From assembly GCA_029641185.1 (NCBI GenBank), contig JAPWGK010000015.1, positions 124,001 to 188,000 on the forward strand: a stretch of DNA of 64,000 bases. The letters run 5' to 3'. Below are positions 43,241 through 55,000 of this stretch, piece after piece. The stretch's first letter is position 1; each line of letters opens with the position of its first letter. The notes beneath the pieces are model-generated. The model searched no databases and had not been told where the DNA came from. It worked only from the letters and a program-made list of their open reading frames with translations. The position numbers and the translations under genes were made by a program. The DNA is from Pseudofabraea citricarpa. Its lineage: Eukaryota; Ascomycota; Leotiomycetes; Helotiales; Dermateaceae.

Positions 43241-46146
43241 TCTAATTGCAGATATGCTAGACGGAGTGATCAGCTTTGATGTTTCGTGGAGGATGAAACA
43301 CGAACAGGTCTTCGTTCAGGACTTACTGGATGTCGTTCAAAGACAACTTCCAACGAGGATATGGACCAGGATGAGGCCAGGCTTCTACGATGGTTCGTCT
43401 CGAAGGCTGTGTCGAGGTCGATGTCACTTGGGTCCAAGATGGGGGTTCGAAGTGCAAAGGTAGGGTTGTGGTATTACGTTGCGAGGGAAAGCAGAGACGG
43501 CAGGTCCCATGAGGGTATTTATGCACAACGGTGCAGTGGTTCGACGGCATTAAAAGTTGCCAATGTTTCGATTCATCGACGCTGCTCCTCCTTCCCCTCA
43601 CGGTAGCTCGACAAGTCCGGAAACTGTTCTTTCTTTCGTCGGGCAAACGGGCCTCTCACATCATGGATCCTGGCCTCGACTGCTCCTCGGCCACGCCTGC
43701 ATACTGCCAACGGGCCGTCGGTGAAGGCTCATATGCTGCTACCTATCACAGCACTACACGATTGCACTGTCCAAAGGTTCTGCTAGCGGAGCTACTTTCT
43801 CACACATCAACCAAGGGTGTGGTATGGGCTGCGTCGTGAAGGGGGGTACGTTGTTGGCTCGATATGCAACGCATGGGAAGTTTAGGCATGGAAAATATCG
43901 ACTCGCAAACTTGGCGTGCATAGAATGGGCCACGCTATTCAATCACGTTACAGTCCGCTGTCCCATTATTCACCTGCACAGTCCGTCGCCACTCGAGGAT
44001 GATCGAAAAAGCCAATATGATTTGTGGGCCTAGCCGTTGAGTAGTGGATGCGGGACGAGCATCTGGGGACACCTTTGGAGAAGATCCAGGCGTAGAATTC
44101 CTGCCCGACGCTGGCACGCACTTGCTTTGTGGACTTGGATTGATCCAACGAGGATCGATGAGCACCATCCTCACCTATGAACACGACGTAGGATTGTGTA
44201 TCAAGGGACCGTGCGGATTGATTTATCATATCTTCCCTTCCTCTCAGCTCGCTCATTCAAACTTTCATTTGCGCAAACCTCGCTGATGATTCTTGTTGGT
44301 GGCTTAATGGATGCATAGGACACTGGTCTTATGGGCAAGGCATCACTAGTATCATACTTGTTGGCTGCTTCTTTGAGGGACACTTTGGGGAGAGTCTGCT
44401 GACGGGAGATCACCCTGGCGACGAGGCCTTTCATGCGACCTTTAATCGTTTGGGAGATGAGCACTGCAACGTTCACCTCGAAACTTGATGGGCCAGGATG
44501 GGGGAAACGGTGCGCTGTTCGAGGACAAAAGCTTCGCTGCTCATGTTCAGCACTGCATGAGAATCACACGAGCATGATCATGAATTCACGCAGATCACAA
44601 CCACACCTTCTCCACTTGGATGGCCGGTCGTTGTTCTCATGTTGGTGGGAGACCTTTTCCATGACGGCACACTGACGTGGCGACATATATCTGGCCCATG
44701 GTGCCCATCGGTCCACTAAGCCCTCTCGAGGCTTTGGATATCATTGTCTGAAAATACAGCAGAAATTCGTCGCAAACTTTCACAATTCGCCTTGGTGTGC
44801 CAGGCCAACATTCCCGCCGCTTCACAGGTGTCAGCATACCACATGGCAGGCTCCATGCTCGAATCTACTTGCACGATGATTCTGCTGTGGCCGGCGAGAA
44901 AGGCTTGGGGATGGGCGAAGCAGGGTGGCAATATGCACGAAGAACGTTTATCACATCCGTCATAGGCTTGGTCCTTCAGATTCAGCAGAGCAGCTTCCTG
45001 CACGTTCAGACAAGCCCGGGCCATGTCATCACTTTGATCCCACGAATCCAGATATTGCTCAGGCTGAGTGATTATTGCGAGGATCATGGCCCTCGCATTG
45101 CCACCAGAGGTCTAAAGAGAGATAGCTTAAGGCAGAAGATTGTTCCGGATGAGGGGTTGGGTCTCAGCAAGCCATAGCAAAGAACAGCACTCTCAATGTT
45201 GGAAGATTGTCCGGCTCCAATGCTCACGTACATGCAGGCCCCCAACACTCGATTCGTTGTCCAAGGTAAACAAACAAGGCCGGGGCCGCTGAAGACCAAG
45301 TGAAAAGTTTCTCATCTTGCACAACTGTTGCGAGCCTTCTTCAATGGCTCTTTTTGAGAGGCTTTGATAGCCCAAAGTATGCGTACGTTTATACTGATGA
45401 GGTTGAATCTCACTCTTACCGTACCCGCCTGTCGGGACTGAGCAAGACCATGTGAGTCGAAGCAATGTACAGGATTCTGGGTAAGAGTCTTTGGCCAATG
45501 AGAGCGCCAAGAGGATGGGAGTGTCGTAGGGAGGAAATGCAGCCTCGTGAGTTTGACATGCTGCGCGCAATGGTTGGTAAATAAAGTGGCGGACCGCGCG
45601 GGAGGCCTCGAGGACCTAAATGATAGATTCATGTTGTCATGAGCAAGGCGAGGTGGTTGGGCAAAACAACGCGTTTTAATGGCCTCAACCGAGGCCCTCG
45701 TGCTCCGCACCATGAGGACCTGAGGACCTGAGGACTCCCGCAACGGCCGCCTTGGAGGTGGTGCAAGGAAGTGCTGGCCCGGCCCGACGAAAGTGTTTTG
45801 GACGTGGAGAGTTCTTATCAGCACAACAAGCCAGAGCCGCAGAATCAGTCAGGTCGCAAGTACGTACCTTTTCCCCCTCATCGCCTCGATCGATCGGCTC
45901 GGCCTCCAGCCTCACTTGGTCGGTTAATTGGTTATTTATTCACTCACTCACTCACCCCCGGCAGCAAGTACAAGTGTGAGTGCAAGAGTAAGTGAGGCTA
46001 CCTAAGCACTGCTAAACAATAGGCTGTGTGTGTATGTACTGCTGCTGTAGACTCCCTCATAGCTTAGGTACACTACTGTGGACTACTGTACCGGCACCCT
46101 ACAGCACAGCATAGCACAGGCGATGGTGTCGTGCATCCCGATGGCG

Positions 46147-46169
46147 AGGCTGGCTGGCTGGCTGGCTGG
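46147..46169 (+). repeat. GGCT tetranucleotide repeat
   Basis: About five and a half copies of (GGCT) in a row. Directly visible. Confidence 0.85.
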
Positions 46170-46548
46170 TTACTTGCTGCAAGTGACGGGTGGACAGCAC
46201 ATACAGTACAGTACAACTTCGTTATTGTACCTGCGTACCTGCTTGGGCTCCTCTCACCCAATCAGCATGCATGCACTGAAACCCAACACGGTCACGTGAC
46301 AGATGGACAGGAAACAGGTACCACGCACTGCCTGTCATTATTGCGGGTCTGCATCTCTGCATCTCTGCATCTTCATGAGAGTTCGTCGCCGTCAGCCTCG
46401 ACGTTCGTTCCGTCGTACCGGGAACACGCTGACAAAGTGGAGCGACGCCTTGCCGTTTTCCGAATCAGCCACCCAGCAGGAGAGATGACAAAGTACGGCT
46501 GACAAAACCACGCTGGGCCAGTGGCCAGTGGCCAGTCTTGAACAAAGC

Positions 46549-46609
46549 AATCACCATCACCATCACTATCACTATCACTATCATTTCACCACCACCACCA
46601 CCACCACCA
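46549..46609 (+). repeat. Trinucleotide/hexanucleotide repeat (ATCACC/ATCACT then CACCAC)
   Basis: A run of ATCACC and ATCACT units passes into CAC repeats. It sits within 200 bp of the 3' end of the SDR gene on the opposite strand. Confidence 0.85.
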
Positions 46610-46737
46610 TCCGTCGATATCACGGGCGAGGGGAAGACGAGAACTCTTGCATGTCAAACGTCGCAACCAGCACTAAATTCTACACCCTCCATTATATTGC
46701 TATGTCGCATCCCCCCTCAGAGTCATCGGATCACCAT

Positions 46738-47677
46738 TCACCATGCATACTCCCCGCCTGTATAGCTGGCAAACCGACCAGAGCTCTTCTCTCGAGTGGC
46801 CCCATCAATCTATTCTGCATGTCAATTTCAACCTTTTACCCGCACCACAACCAAGGCTGCTTACCACTTTTACCACGCCCTTCACACTCTCTTCTGTGGT
46901 GATCTCGGCTTTTTCCAACCCAAAGGTCACTGCACCATTGTTGCCCATATCCGTCTGCACCCAACTATAAACCAAATCCTGTTAGCTGTCTCCCTCCACA
47001 CGCCGTGAACCAACCTACCCAGGATCAATGGGGACCACCGTAAGTTCGGGGTTCTCGAAGTGCATCTTTCTCAACAAGTAGTTGAGCATGGCCTTGGCCG
47101 GTCCGTAGACGCCATTCGGGAAGGGTCGCAGATCCATCCCCCCAATGCTCGCAGCCGAACTGCTGATCCCGATGAATAACGGGTTTGCCGACTTCTGCAG
47201 CAGGGGAAGGACCGCCTGGAAGAGGATCACGGGTCCGTAGGTATTCACCTCGATGTGTTGCTGGAAATCCGAGATCTGGATGTCAGCCACCTTGGGGTAT
47301 ATATAATTCATGCCGGCATTGGCGATGACAATATCGAGGCTCGCGATGTCGTGATCGCGTTGGAGTGATGCGACTGCCGTCTTGGCATCGGTCTGCGATA
47401 CGCTGTCGATCTTGACGACGATGAGGATACTATTTTCTCCCTTGGGGAGAGAAGCGAGCGAGGCAGCCGTCTCGTGTGCTGGGTTGCGCACAGCTGCGAT
47501 GACGGTCGTGTTTGCTCGTGCAAGGTAGGTCTCTAACAAACCTCGTCCGATACCTGGTGGTAAGTGAAGTCAGCATTCGATGAAGAACAAAATCTGATTG
47601 ATAGGAATATATATATTTTTTTTCATACCTCGGTTGGCACCCGTGATAAGAACTTTTTTGTTTGTGTTTGGTGACAT
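46738..47677 (-). CDS. Short-chain dehydrogenase/reductase, Nor-1 (norsolorinic acid ketoreductase)-like
   Basis: An NAD(P)H-dependent oxidoreductase acting on a small carbonyl or alcohol. Exons on the minus strand: 47677-47629, 47553-47019, 46964-46865, 46809-46738, giving 251 aa, the normal SDR length. The cofactor motif TGANRGIG (residues 12-19) spans the first intron. NAG follows in DIVIANAGMNY. The catalytic Ser lies in ISSSAAS and the YxxxK is YGPAK, then IDPG crosses intron 2 into WVQTDMG. The last exon ends IDGATREKSSGRF... EYAW, a typical Nor-1-like C terminus. Two late introns break the frame after IDPG, and a simple ORF would stop there and look truncated; the gene appears complete. 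Similarity to the aflatoxin ketoreductase family is by motif memory. There is no other pathway gene adjacent, so substrate is unknown. Confidence 0.9.
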
Positions 47678-49616
47678 GATAGTGAATGAGGATGGAAGGG
47701 TAGATAGGTAATAGCCTCGAGGTAAAAAGCCTTCAGGTCTGAAGTGAAATGTAGTGAGTGAGTCAAGTGAAGATATTGATGGATGGATTGATTGATTGAT
47801 TGATTCCTCCGAAGAACAAAGGGTCCTTATATACATGCACAGGTCCCTCCGGATCTTCCATATCCTCCCTCATTAGAAATCAGACCTCCAACCGTCACCT
47901 CTCATACTCTTATTTCTGACATTTTCCTCTCGTCGCCCTCTGCTACTTTCTGATGCGCGATGTTAGTTTCTGACATTGCAGCCCCAGACGAGCATGGGCC
48001 CACGGGTGGACTCTGTCCGAAATTAGCGCCCTTTCTTTCTTTCTTTCTTTTTTTAGGCCCGCCCGCGGCGGCGGCGGTGGAGACTACAACGTACACCACT
48101 ACAGTAGAACTACGGGCGGGGCACGGGAGGGGAGGGGAGAGGAGGGGAGAGGGAGAGACAGAGAGGCACGTGCGTGCGTTCGCCGTCGGTGGGGTGAGGT
48201 GGTACAGGTGGGTTTGTAGCCGGTCCGGGTGGGTTACCGATAAGTTCTGTCTGTATTGGTTGGGTGGGTGGTTGTGGATTTTAGGTGCGGAGTATATAGT
48301 AGGTTGGAACCTATCTTTGTTTTGCATTATACTATAGTATCCTCTTGAGCGAGCGAACGCTCTTTTCTTTTTTCCTTTTTTCTTTTCTTTTTCGGTATCC
48401 CATGTGTCTACTTTTTGGGGAGGAGTGGGAAGTGGGGGCTCGGGATTGGTTGGTTGGATAGGTTATCCTATTTCCGGCCTGCGATGGATACCGTGATAGG
48501 CTGCGGCTGCGTGGAGTTCTACGGTACTGTACGTACTGTACGTACAGTGCTTTGTTGGATCATGGATCATGCAGTGGAGTGGGTGGATGGATGGCGCCAT
48601 GTTTATTTATCTTTCCTGGGCCTGAACTGGACGAGAAGGGAGAGGAGAGGAGAGCTGCTGTATGGCACGTGATTCGATATTCGGTCATGTTTTATTTCTC
48701 TTGTGGAGCTCCTTTTGTTATCCGTTTCTCGAAATATGGCACGGCAAGATGTATACATTGTCTTTTTTCTTCTTTCTTCTTTCTGATGACCATGGGAATT
48801 TTGTTCCAGGCCTCGTTTGTTTGTTTGTTTGCTTGCTTGTTTGCTTACTTGTTCGGTGATGCTGGCGCCCCCCGGTACGGACTGGTGTGGTGCGTCGCCT
48901 AACTTTATTTCTCTACGTCGGGACTTGGAACCATTCGCGTAACTTGTCATGTGAATCCACGGGAACGAGATACGTGGTCGATCGTGTTCCCCTGATGACA
49001 GGGCAGTCTTGCGCGGGAAGGGATCAGTGGGGACCGTTTCGTCAGGATGCCACAGAGAGGAGAGTACTGGTAGCGAGCAAAGACCTAGACCGAGCTAAGG
49101 ATGGCATGTAGAAAGTCTCAGGACGCAACGATCTCTCGTTACTTTTTTTTTTACGGCCGAGAGAAGTCATCTCGAATCTGAAGATATGAGATGGCTCTGT
49201 TCGATGGCGATGATTTGGCGTTGTGATATATGCTTGAACGTTTTGTGGCAGGGACGCAAGAGATATACTTCTGTACCCGCAAGGTTTCGAGCCGACTCGA
49301 CTTAGTCCACGGCGGGCTTATTTATACATGGCACGTCCCAACCCTCAACCATACCGGGTCCGAACTAGCTAGCTAGTTATCCATCCTTTGGCTTTTGGAC
49401 ACCTTGAGGACGCTTTTCTTTGGCAGCGAACCCAAAAGGTCATTAATGAAGGTACAACTAGGGCTAAGAACCCTTAGTATGGCGGAACAGACTGGATGGA
49501 GATATATAAGCATCGATCTGATCTCCTTTTCCGTTCTTCCTCGTTCGACCCTTCAACTTCTTCCTTCGCAGCACCTAGACCAGATACCTCGTTTAACTTT
49601 ACCAGACCCGATCAAG
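47678..49616. other. Divergent intergenic region (1.9 kb)
   Basis: Lies between the starts of the SDR (-) and the 2EXR gene (+). It has GATT repeats near 47785-47804, TTTC runs near 48026-48048 and GTTT/GCTT repeats at 48810-48850. GC-rich repeats near 48060-48160 carry no gene. The 5' UTR of the 2EXR gene probably begins around 49400-49500. Confidence 0.55.
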
Positions 49617-51173
49617 ATGGCCTACAATCGAGACGACAGCGAGTCGTCTCTCAACAAACAATTCGAGAAGCTGCAAGTAAGCAGCAGCCAGAATTCATCT
49701 GGCCAAAGAAATAGCTCCTCCGGCAATTGGAGAGAGAGGAACCAAAACAACCGCCGGAACACGCCCCGGAATTCGGATAAGTCTTCACAAGGTCCTTGGA
49801 GACAGCCGGAGACAAACACCAACAAGAATGAGCACAACAACACAAGTGGTTCATCACGTCCTCTTGTAAAGAAGGAGGCTGAGAACCCGTCATTACAAGC
49901 TGCGCTGAAACGGCTAGAGACTGGTATCCAAGCCCCCCAGACTGAAGTCGAGCACTCGACGTTCAAGAGATTTTGCGAATTCCCAGCTGAGATTCGGTGC
50001 CAAATCTGGCGCGAGGTCGCCCGCATACACGGACGCATCATCGAGATTGAGCGGGTCCCTGGTGATACTTATGACCTCAAAGTATGCAAAGCGTCTCGCA
50101 GTCTCCCAGTCGTCATGATGATCAACAAGGAGGCGCGCGTCGAGGCGATCCGTACGAAGATCCTGCGGCGATTCGACATCAGTTTCGAGCCCAGTCCGGA
50201 CCAGCCATCATGGGCATATAAGTTCTGGTTCAGTCCCACGGCCGACACCATCTACTTCGGCGACAAGATCGGCGCCATGGGTATCGTAAGCCTGTCTCGC
50301 ACATTCCCTCCTGGCTCGGTGCAGAAGCTCGCCATCAAATGCAGTCGCGCCATCATGGGCGATCGCGACTTCTCGCAAGATGATGACCATGCAGACTACC
50401 ATGGCATGACCATCCCCGGAGGACTCTGCATCTTGGCGCTCCTCCACGGCGTCGATGGAGACCATAGATTCCCAGGCTTCCAGGGCCTCAGGGAGATCAC
50501 CTGGGTGGTCAACACGTCGTACAAGACCGTCTCGTCGGGCGAGGTGGACCCAAACGTCGTCTTCCGACCGGCCGTCACGCACGGCAAGACGACGGGCCAG
50601 ATAGCTTTCTACCACGCGCAGAAGAGCGCGATCCGGCAGGTGCAAGAAGGCCACATGCTGGACAACGTCGGCGCCAACAAGTGGCTCGGCGACGAGATGC
50701 CGTCCTTCAGATTCCAGACGCTGGCGCCGGGCGGCCACGCTGGCAGGGTGCACCGCTGCGTCGCCGTCTGGGGCAGGCGGATCGACAAGCTGGGCTCGCT
50801 GGACGGCGCGCTGCTGTTCAGACTGCAGCGCCAGTACGACTGCGTCATGGAGGTCGCCAACGGCTGGCCTGACTTCACCCAGGAAACCAGCCCGCACCAG
50901 TTCAAGGAGATCGGCTTCTACGGCCGCGAGCACGACTTCCCCAAGGTCCGCAGGGCCATCGATAACTTCTTGAACCTCCCCCTCCACCGTCTCACGAACA
51001 GGGTTAGTCGGGTCAACAAGATCATCAAGCAGTGGGATCACCTCGAGGACATCTCGGGTTGCAAGATCATCATCGCCCGCAAGGAGAGCCCGAATCAGCA
51101 GTCTCTCGAGATCGGCCTGTCGGGGAAACCTGCCAATCTCAAGAAGGTCAAGGATCTAATCTACAATCTGTGA
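49617..51173 (+). CDS. 2EXR-domain protein, unknown function
   Basis: 2EXR proteins are abundant in filamentous fungi and of unknown function. Single exon, 518 aa from ATG 49617 (context AAG ATGG). The same frame is open back to an ATG at 49395, but that part is CT-rich and leader-like, so I reject it. Residues 1-115 are Ser/Asn/Arg-rich and disordered. The 2EXR-type motif starts near 118: FKRFCEFPAEIRCQIWREV, followed by RIIEIER, then LLMIN-like VVMMINKEARVEA. A central region follows that ends in a helical, charged C terminus. From about 50080 on, third-codon positions are strongly GC-rich compared with the first 450 bases. The last codons overlap a tandem repeat that continues into the 3' flank. 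Confidence 0.82.
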   Translation: MAYNRDDSESSLNKQFEKLQVSSSQNSSGQRNSSSGNWRERNQNNRRNTPRNSDKSSQGPWRQPETNTNKNEHNNTSGSSRPLVKKEAENPSLQAALKRLETGIQAPQTEVEHSTFKRFCEFPAEIRCQIWREVARIHGRIIEIERVPGDTYDLKVCKASRSLPVVMMINKEARVEAIRTKILRRFDISFEPSPDQPSWAYKFWFSPTADTIYFGDKIGAMGIVSLSRTFPPGSVQKLAIKCSRAIMGDRDFSQDDDHADYHGMTIPGGLCILALLHGVDGDHRFPGFQGLREITWVVNTSYKTVSSGEVDPNVVFRPAVTHGKTTGQIAFYHAQKSAIRQVQEGHMLDNVGANKWLGDEMPSFRFQTLAPGGHAGRVHRCVAVWGRRIDKLGSLDGALLFRLQRQYDCVMEVANGWPDFTQETSPHQFKEIGFYGREHDFPKVRRAIDNFLNLPLHRLTNRVSRVNKIIKQWDHLEDISGCKIIIARKESPNQQSLEIGLSGKPANLKKVKDLIYNL

Positions 51174-51400
51174 TGGGCTTTATTTGGGGTTTTTTGGGGG
51201 GAGTTTGTTTGGGTCTGTCTGGGTTTATTGGGTGTATATTCTTGTAGATGGAGTTAAATCTACAATCTGTGATAGGCTTTGTTTGGGTCCGTCTGGGTTA
51301 TTGGGTGTTTATTCTTGTAGATGGAGTTAAATCTACAATCTGTGATAGGCTTTATTTGGGGGTTTTTTGGGGGGAGTTTGGTTGGGTCAGTTTGGATGTA
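51161..51400 (+). repeat. Imperfect tandem repeat (unit about 73-99 bp, 3 copies) covering the 3' end of the 2EXR gene
   Basis: The word CTACAATCTGTGAT begins at 51161, 51260 and 51333. Each copy is followed by GGGCTTT/AGGCTTT, G/T-rich TTTGGG runs and a TTCTTGTAGATGGAG segment. The first copy contains the native stop codon (TGA at 51171-51173) and the last codons of the CDS, so the stop and its surroundings were copied into the 3' flank. Confidence 0.88.
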
Positions 51401-54400
51401 TATACAGTAGGTAGCGTAATTGGAGGTGGTTTCATCGCATTGTTATAGGTAGCTAGTTGAATTGTGCACTTACGGAATACCATTCAAACGAACAAAAGCG
51501 ACTCTTTTCAGTATTGCACTCGCAGTTCTATTCTCAAGCGATACCTCGCTTCCTTCACGCCGGACTGTAGTAAAATGCAATTTGCTAAGCGAATGTTTAG
51601 CCTCCTTTCGGAAGTTCTGGGTTGGGACCTTGGCAAGAAATCAGTGTGACAGTGTCCTTTCACCTAGTCATGTTGTTCATCAGCTGATGGCTATAGGCAT
51701 ACGATTGAGGACTGAGAGACGCGAGGGGGACGATTCCTAGCAACATGCGAGGCCATGTCGGTAGATATCTGGTCTGAGGACCGGTCACATCTCTTTCAAG
51801 CAAGTCGAGGTTCGATCAATCTTACAGTGCCCTCGCACCAGTTCTAAACCCTTCCTGCTATGGAGAATCAAGGAGCTGAGAAATATCCTGACGTTTTTGG
51901 TATTTTCCTCGGCACAAAACTCATTCAGGAGGACGGTGAGCTTTCATTTCCTCTTGCCTCTTGATTACTAACGTGGATTTTCTTTTTAGTAATAGTAACG
52001 TGCTTGTAAAAGACGGCATTTGGTACGGGACTAAACTCGCTCTTGCCACCGCTGTTAAGGTGCTGAGATCAAGTATAATAAGAACTTATTAATATCAATA
52101 AGGACAGAAAAAATGTGATGCTAGAATACTTCTGCTCTCCTTAGTTTCCAGAATGATAATATGTGATTAAAACCCACATTTGTGCTGGTTTCACACCCTC
52201 GCTTACCGTAAAGGAAAGTGACAACATAATGTTTGAGAAGCCGAGACTGATAACAGCCAACCCTCTCGAAGGTTGATTTTGAGGATTAGCATAATCAGTT
52301 GGTTCTGATACTTAGTGGGTGATGTGCATAAAGAATAAGGCTATGTAAAGAGCGAGAAGAGATTAAGCGACTTTCTGTTCTTGTCGGTAGAGGGATTCCC
52401 TGCCATATATTGAACCAAATTGGTAACTTATCTTACAAGTCCGACACAAGTTAATCATACAGAACAAAAGAGAGAATGAACCTTTGCGATCAGCTATGTC
52501 TGGAATTTGTAGACTTGCAGTTCGCGGTTCGTGGTTCGGCGTTTTATGGGGGAAAGGTGAGCTCCGCCACTGTTGCAAGTTGTCTGTAGAGGAGAGGAGG
52601 CTGAGATGGTTAATAAGCATGCGTATGAGAGTTAACTCTTTAGCAACTGTTTGAAGACGCACCACAAGCTTGTGGACTCGGAATCAAAAAGCACAGCTTA
52701 GGTTTCTGTGAGCAGAACAGTCAGACTCTATTGATACAATGCTATAATGCTATGATTCATCCGCTGATATACCACACCCAGTCTCGATTATTAAGCTATC
52801 GCAACTACTCTGTCTTAGTTGACAACATAATATGCACTGGCAATGGCATGGGACAAATCCCAAATTGCAAGGTACTGGTAGTCGCTACACGGTTGTAACG
52901 AGAGCTCGTTTCTATAGAGACTAGCAGTCAGTCTTGATACACAAAGGAAGCAGTATGAGTAAGGTCTGATGGTATTATAGTACGATAAGTTTGTCGCGTT
53001 GAGAATAAAACGACAGCAGCGCAGTTTACAAGCAAGATTTTCTGACTTCGTGCCCGGCCCTATAGTTACTCTTGCATATAACCAACAATTCAACCTCACT
53101 TCCCAAGAAGGCGCAGGATTACAAAGGCCGAAAGTCCGCAAGAATAAAGCTTTGCGAAGAATAGATTCCCCAACCTATATTCAAGAGCAGCAGTGTTTGC
53201 GTGAGGTAGAAAATGCTCTACCTCATCTTGGCAGTGCCATTCTCCCATACGAATCCTTCCAGGAAGAGAAGAGAAGAGCCAGAGCCAAGTCTTCACAAAC
53301 AAGCGCATTCCGAATCCATCTGCACCTCTCCTCACAAGAGCCGTCATGCATAGAGGCAGCTCCATGAGCTCCATCAACCGCCAAGGGAAAAGCCGTCCAG
53401 AACAAGCGAAGGAAGGAATGTGGGTGTGGTTATGTGGTTAAGCGAGCAGGTGAGGCGACATGCACATGTCAGAAGAGTGAAGTGATCTGCGGGGTGAAAC
53501 GCCCTGAGGCCCCGGCCCGCACCCCTTCCCTCCCAGAGAAAGGACCCGCAGCCCGTAGGAACCTTATCTATTCATAATGCTAGCGCCGTCTGCTGAAGCA
53601 AAGTTTGGGCTCGTTCAGCCTCAAGACCGGATTTTAAGATGGTTCCGGTACCGTATGCGGCCGTACGAACGTCTAAAAGTATATCGTCATGTGAGAAGAA
53701 GTCAAATCATTCAAGAAATATGCTTTGTGGGTGGCGGTTGTTCCCCCTTTGACTTTGATTTGATGCACCTCCAGAGATCTTGGGATACGTCACTGTCCAA
53801 GGCTATCACAAGGAGGGAGTATGTCACTTAGCTACCTACCTTAGCCAAGTAGAGTTTTACACAAGAGCAAATAAACCTCTTGCCAATCTCGAGTGGAGAT
53901 CTTTTGACGCGGGGGATGGATTTAGAACTTGGCCATACGGAGTTGCGGAGCCCCCAAGAGCATGCTGAGGCCCACGAAATGTTTTGGAGAAACAATTGGC
54001 AAGCAGACTGAGACGGTAGCATTGAGAACTGTAGCGAGTCAGAGAGATGTGTCATTGAGACTTGAAGAGAGCGATAAGAGACGGCCGGAATATTCTCGCA
54101 GCTCGTTTTCGGGACCAGTACGCTGTGAAGGCTTGCAGAGGGAGAGGAAACAATGATCTCTGAACCGCACTGGATGTTCTCGCGATCTACGAGGCGGATT
54201 CGGGTTGTCGTGCCAGATTCTCCAAGTCGGTCGTCGGGTCCGAGTAGAAAGTAAAAGCTGAAGGCTAAAAGAGACCACCATGGACCCTGACCCAAACAAT
54301 CCAGAAGCGTGCACTCAAGCTAAAGTCTTCCTCCAAGCAGCGAAGAGAAGCCTCACGCTCTACTGTAGAGGAGGGTCGATAAGATAAGGTTAAAAGGAAT

Positions 54401-55000
54401 GGTAGCGTGTCGCTTGAGGTAGGGTAGCATCCCGATTAAGCTTCGCGACATGCTCCAAGCCTTGTCCAAACATAAGCGAGCACTCACAGCATTGACGTCG
54501 GACGCAGTTCAAAACGCAGATGAAATCGTGCCAGCGGTGTTTCTCTGGCCGTCGGCGAACCAGACGAGGTTGTCATCCCTTGTTTTTGGAGACATCTGCT
54601 TCTCTTGGGCCTGGGTGCCTTGGCGGTACGAATCCGATCTCTCGAGCTTATCATGCGTCGCCCGCCCATTATCGACATCGGATGCCAAGGCCGCGTCGAC
54701 TTGGGCGCGACATTACTGGCAGCTGCCATCGATTTACTTTCTCTGCCCTTCTTCTTTCTGCGCCGTCTGGAACTGAGTTACATGTCGAAGGAAGATCTTC
54801 ATTCAACCACATCGTCACTGGTTTCTATTCCTGTGGCTTGCCAATTGTATTAACCTCTTCGGCCTCGCCTACAGATACCCGGTCCGCTCTACTTAAGTAC
54901 AGCAGCAGTAGCCGGTTTCTTTCTTTGATCACCGCCCATCACCATTGAGCATCCCAACACAGCAACAAAACATCTCGAACAGAATAACACAAGCAAGAAA
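51401..55000. other. Gene-poor intergenic region (3.6 kb)
   Basis: No ORF with motifs. Frames at 52999-53367 (+) and 53828-54295 (-) have no recognisable features. Base composition is moderate and I see no terminal repeats or transposase fragments. The last 200 bp is CT-rich and includes the probable leader of the RTP-repeat gene. Confidence 0.5.

Larger units (their letters stand above)
43241..46737. other. Gene-poor region (3.5 kb) with short simple repeats
   Basis: Overlapping short frames occupy both strands but none has motifs or a coherent exon chain. Visible simple repeats are listed separately. It includes the upstream flank of the Cys-rich gene and the 3' flank of the SDR gene. Confidence 0.5.

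Noticed and set aside
46738..47019. SDR gene looks truncated after IDPG
   Set aside because: Two introns continue it in phase to WVQTDMG and a normal SDR C terminus ending at 46738.
24557..47677. One large secondary-metabolite cluster from methyltransferase through P450s and MFS to the Nor-1-like SDR
   Set aside because: Wall protein, TORC1 anchor and other unrelated genes interrupt the series, spacers are long and no backbone synthase is present; only the P450-P450-MFS core is kept as a hypothesis.
49395..49616. N-terminal extension of the 2EXR protein by 74 residues
   Set aside because: The segment is CT-rich and leader-like with several ATGs; the strong AAGATGG start at 49617 fits better.
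51800..51830. TTCGA-type T-loop-like word suggesting a tRNA
   Set aside because: No pairing T-stem, acceptor stem or anticodon arm around it. Similar words near 25580 and 49284 fail the same test.
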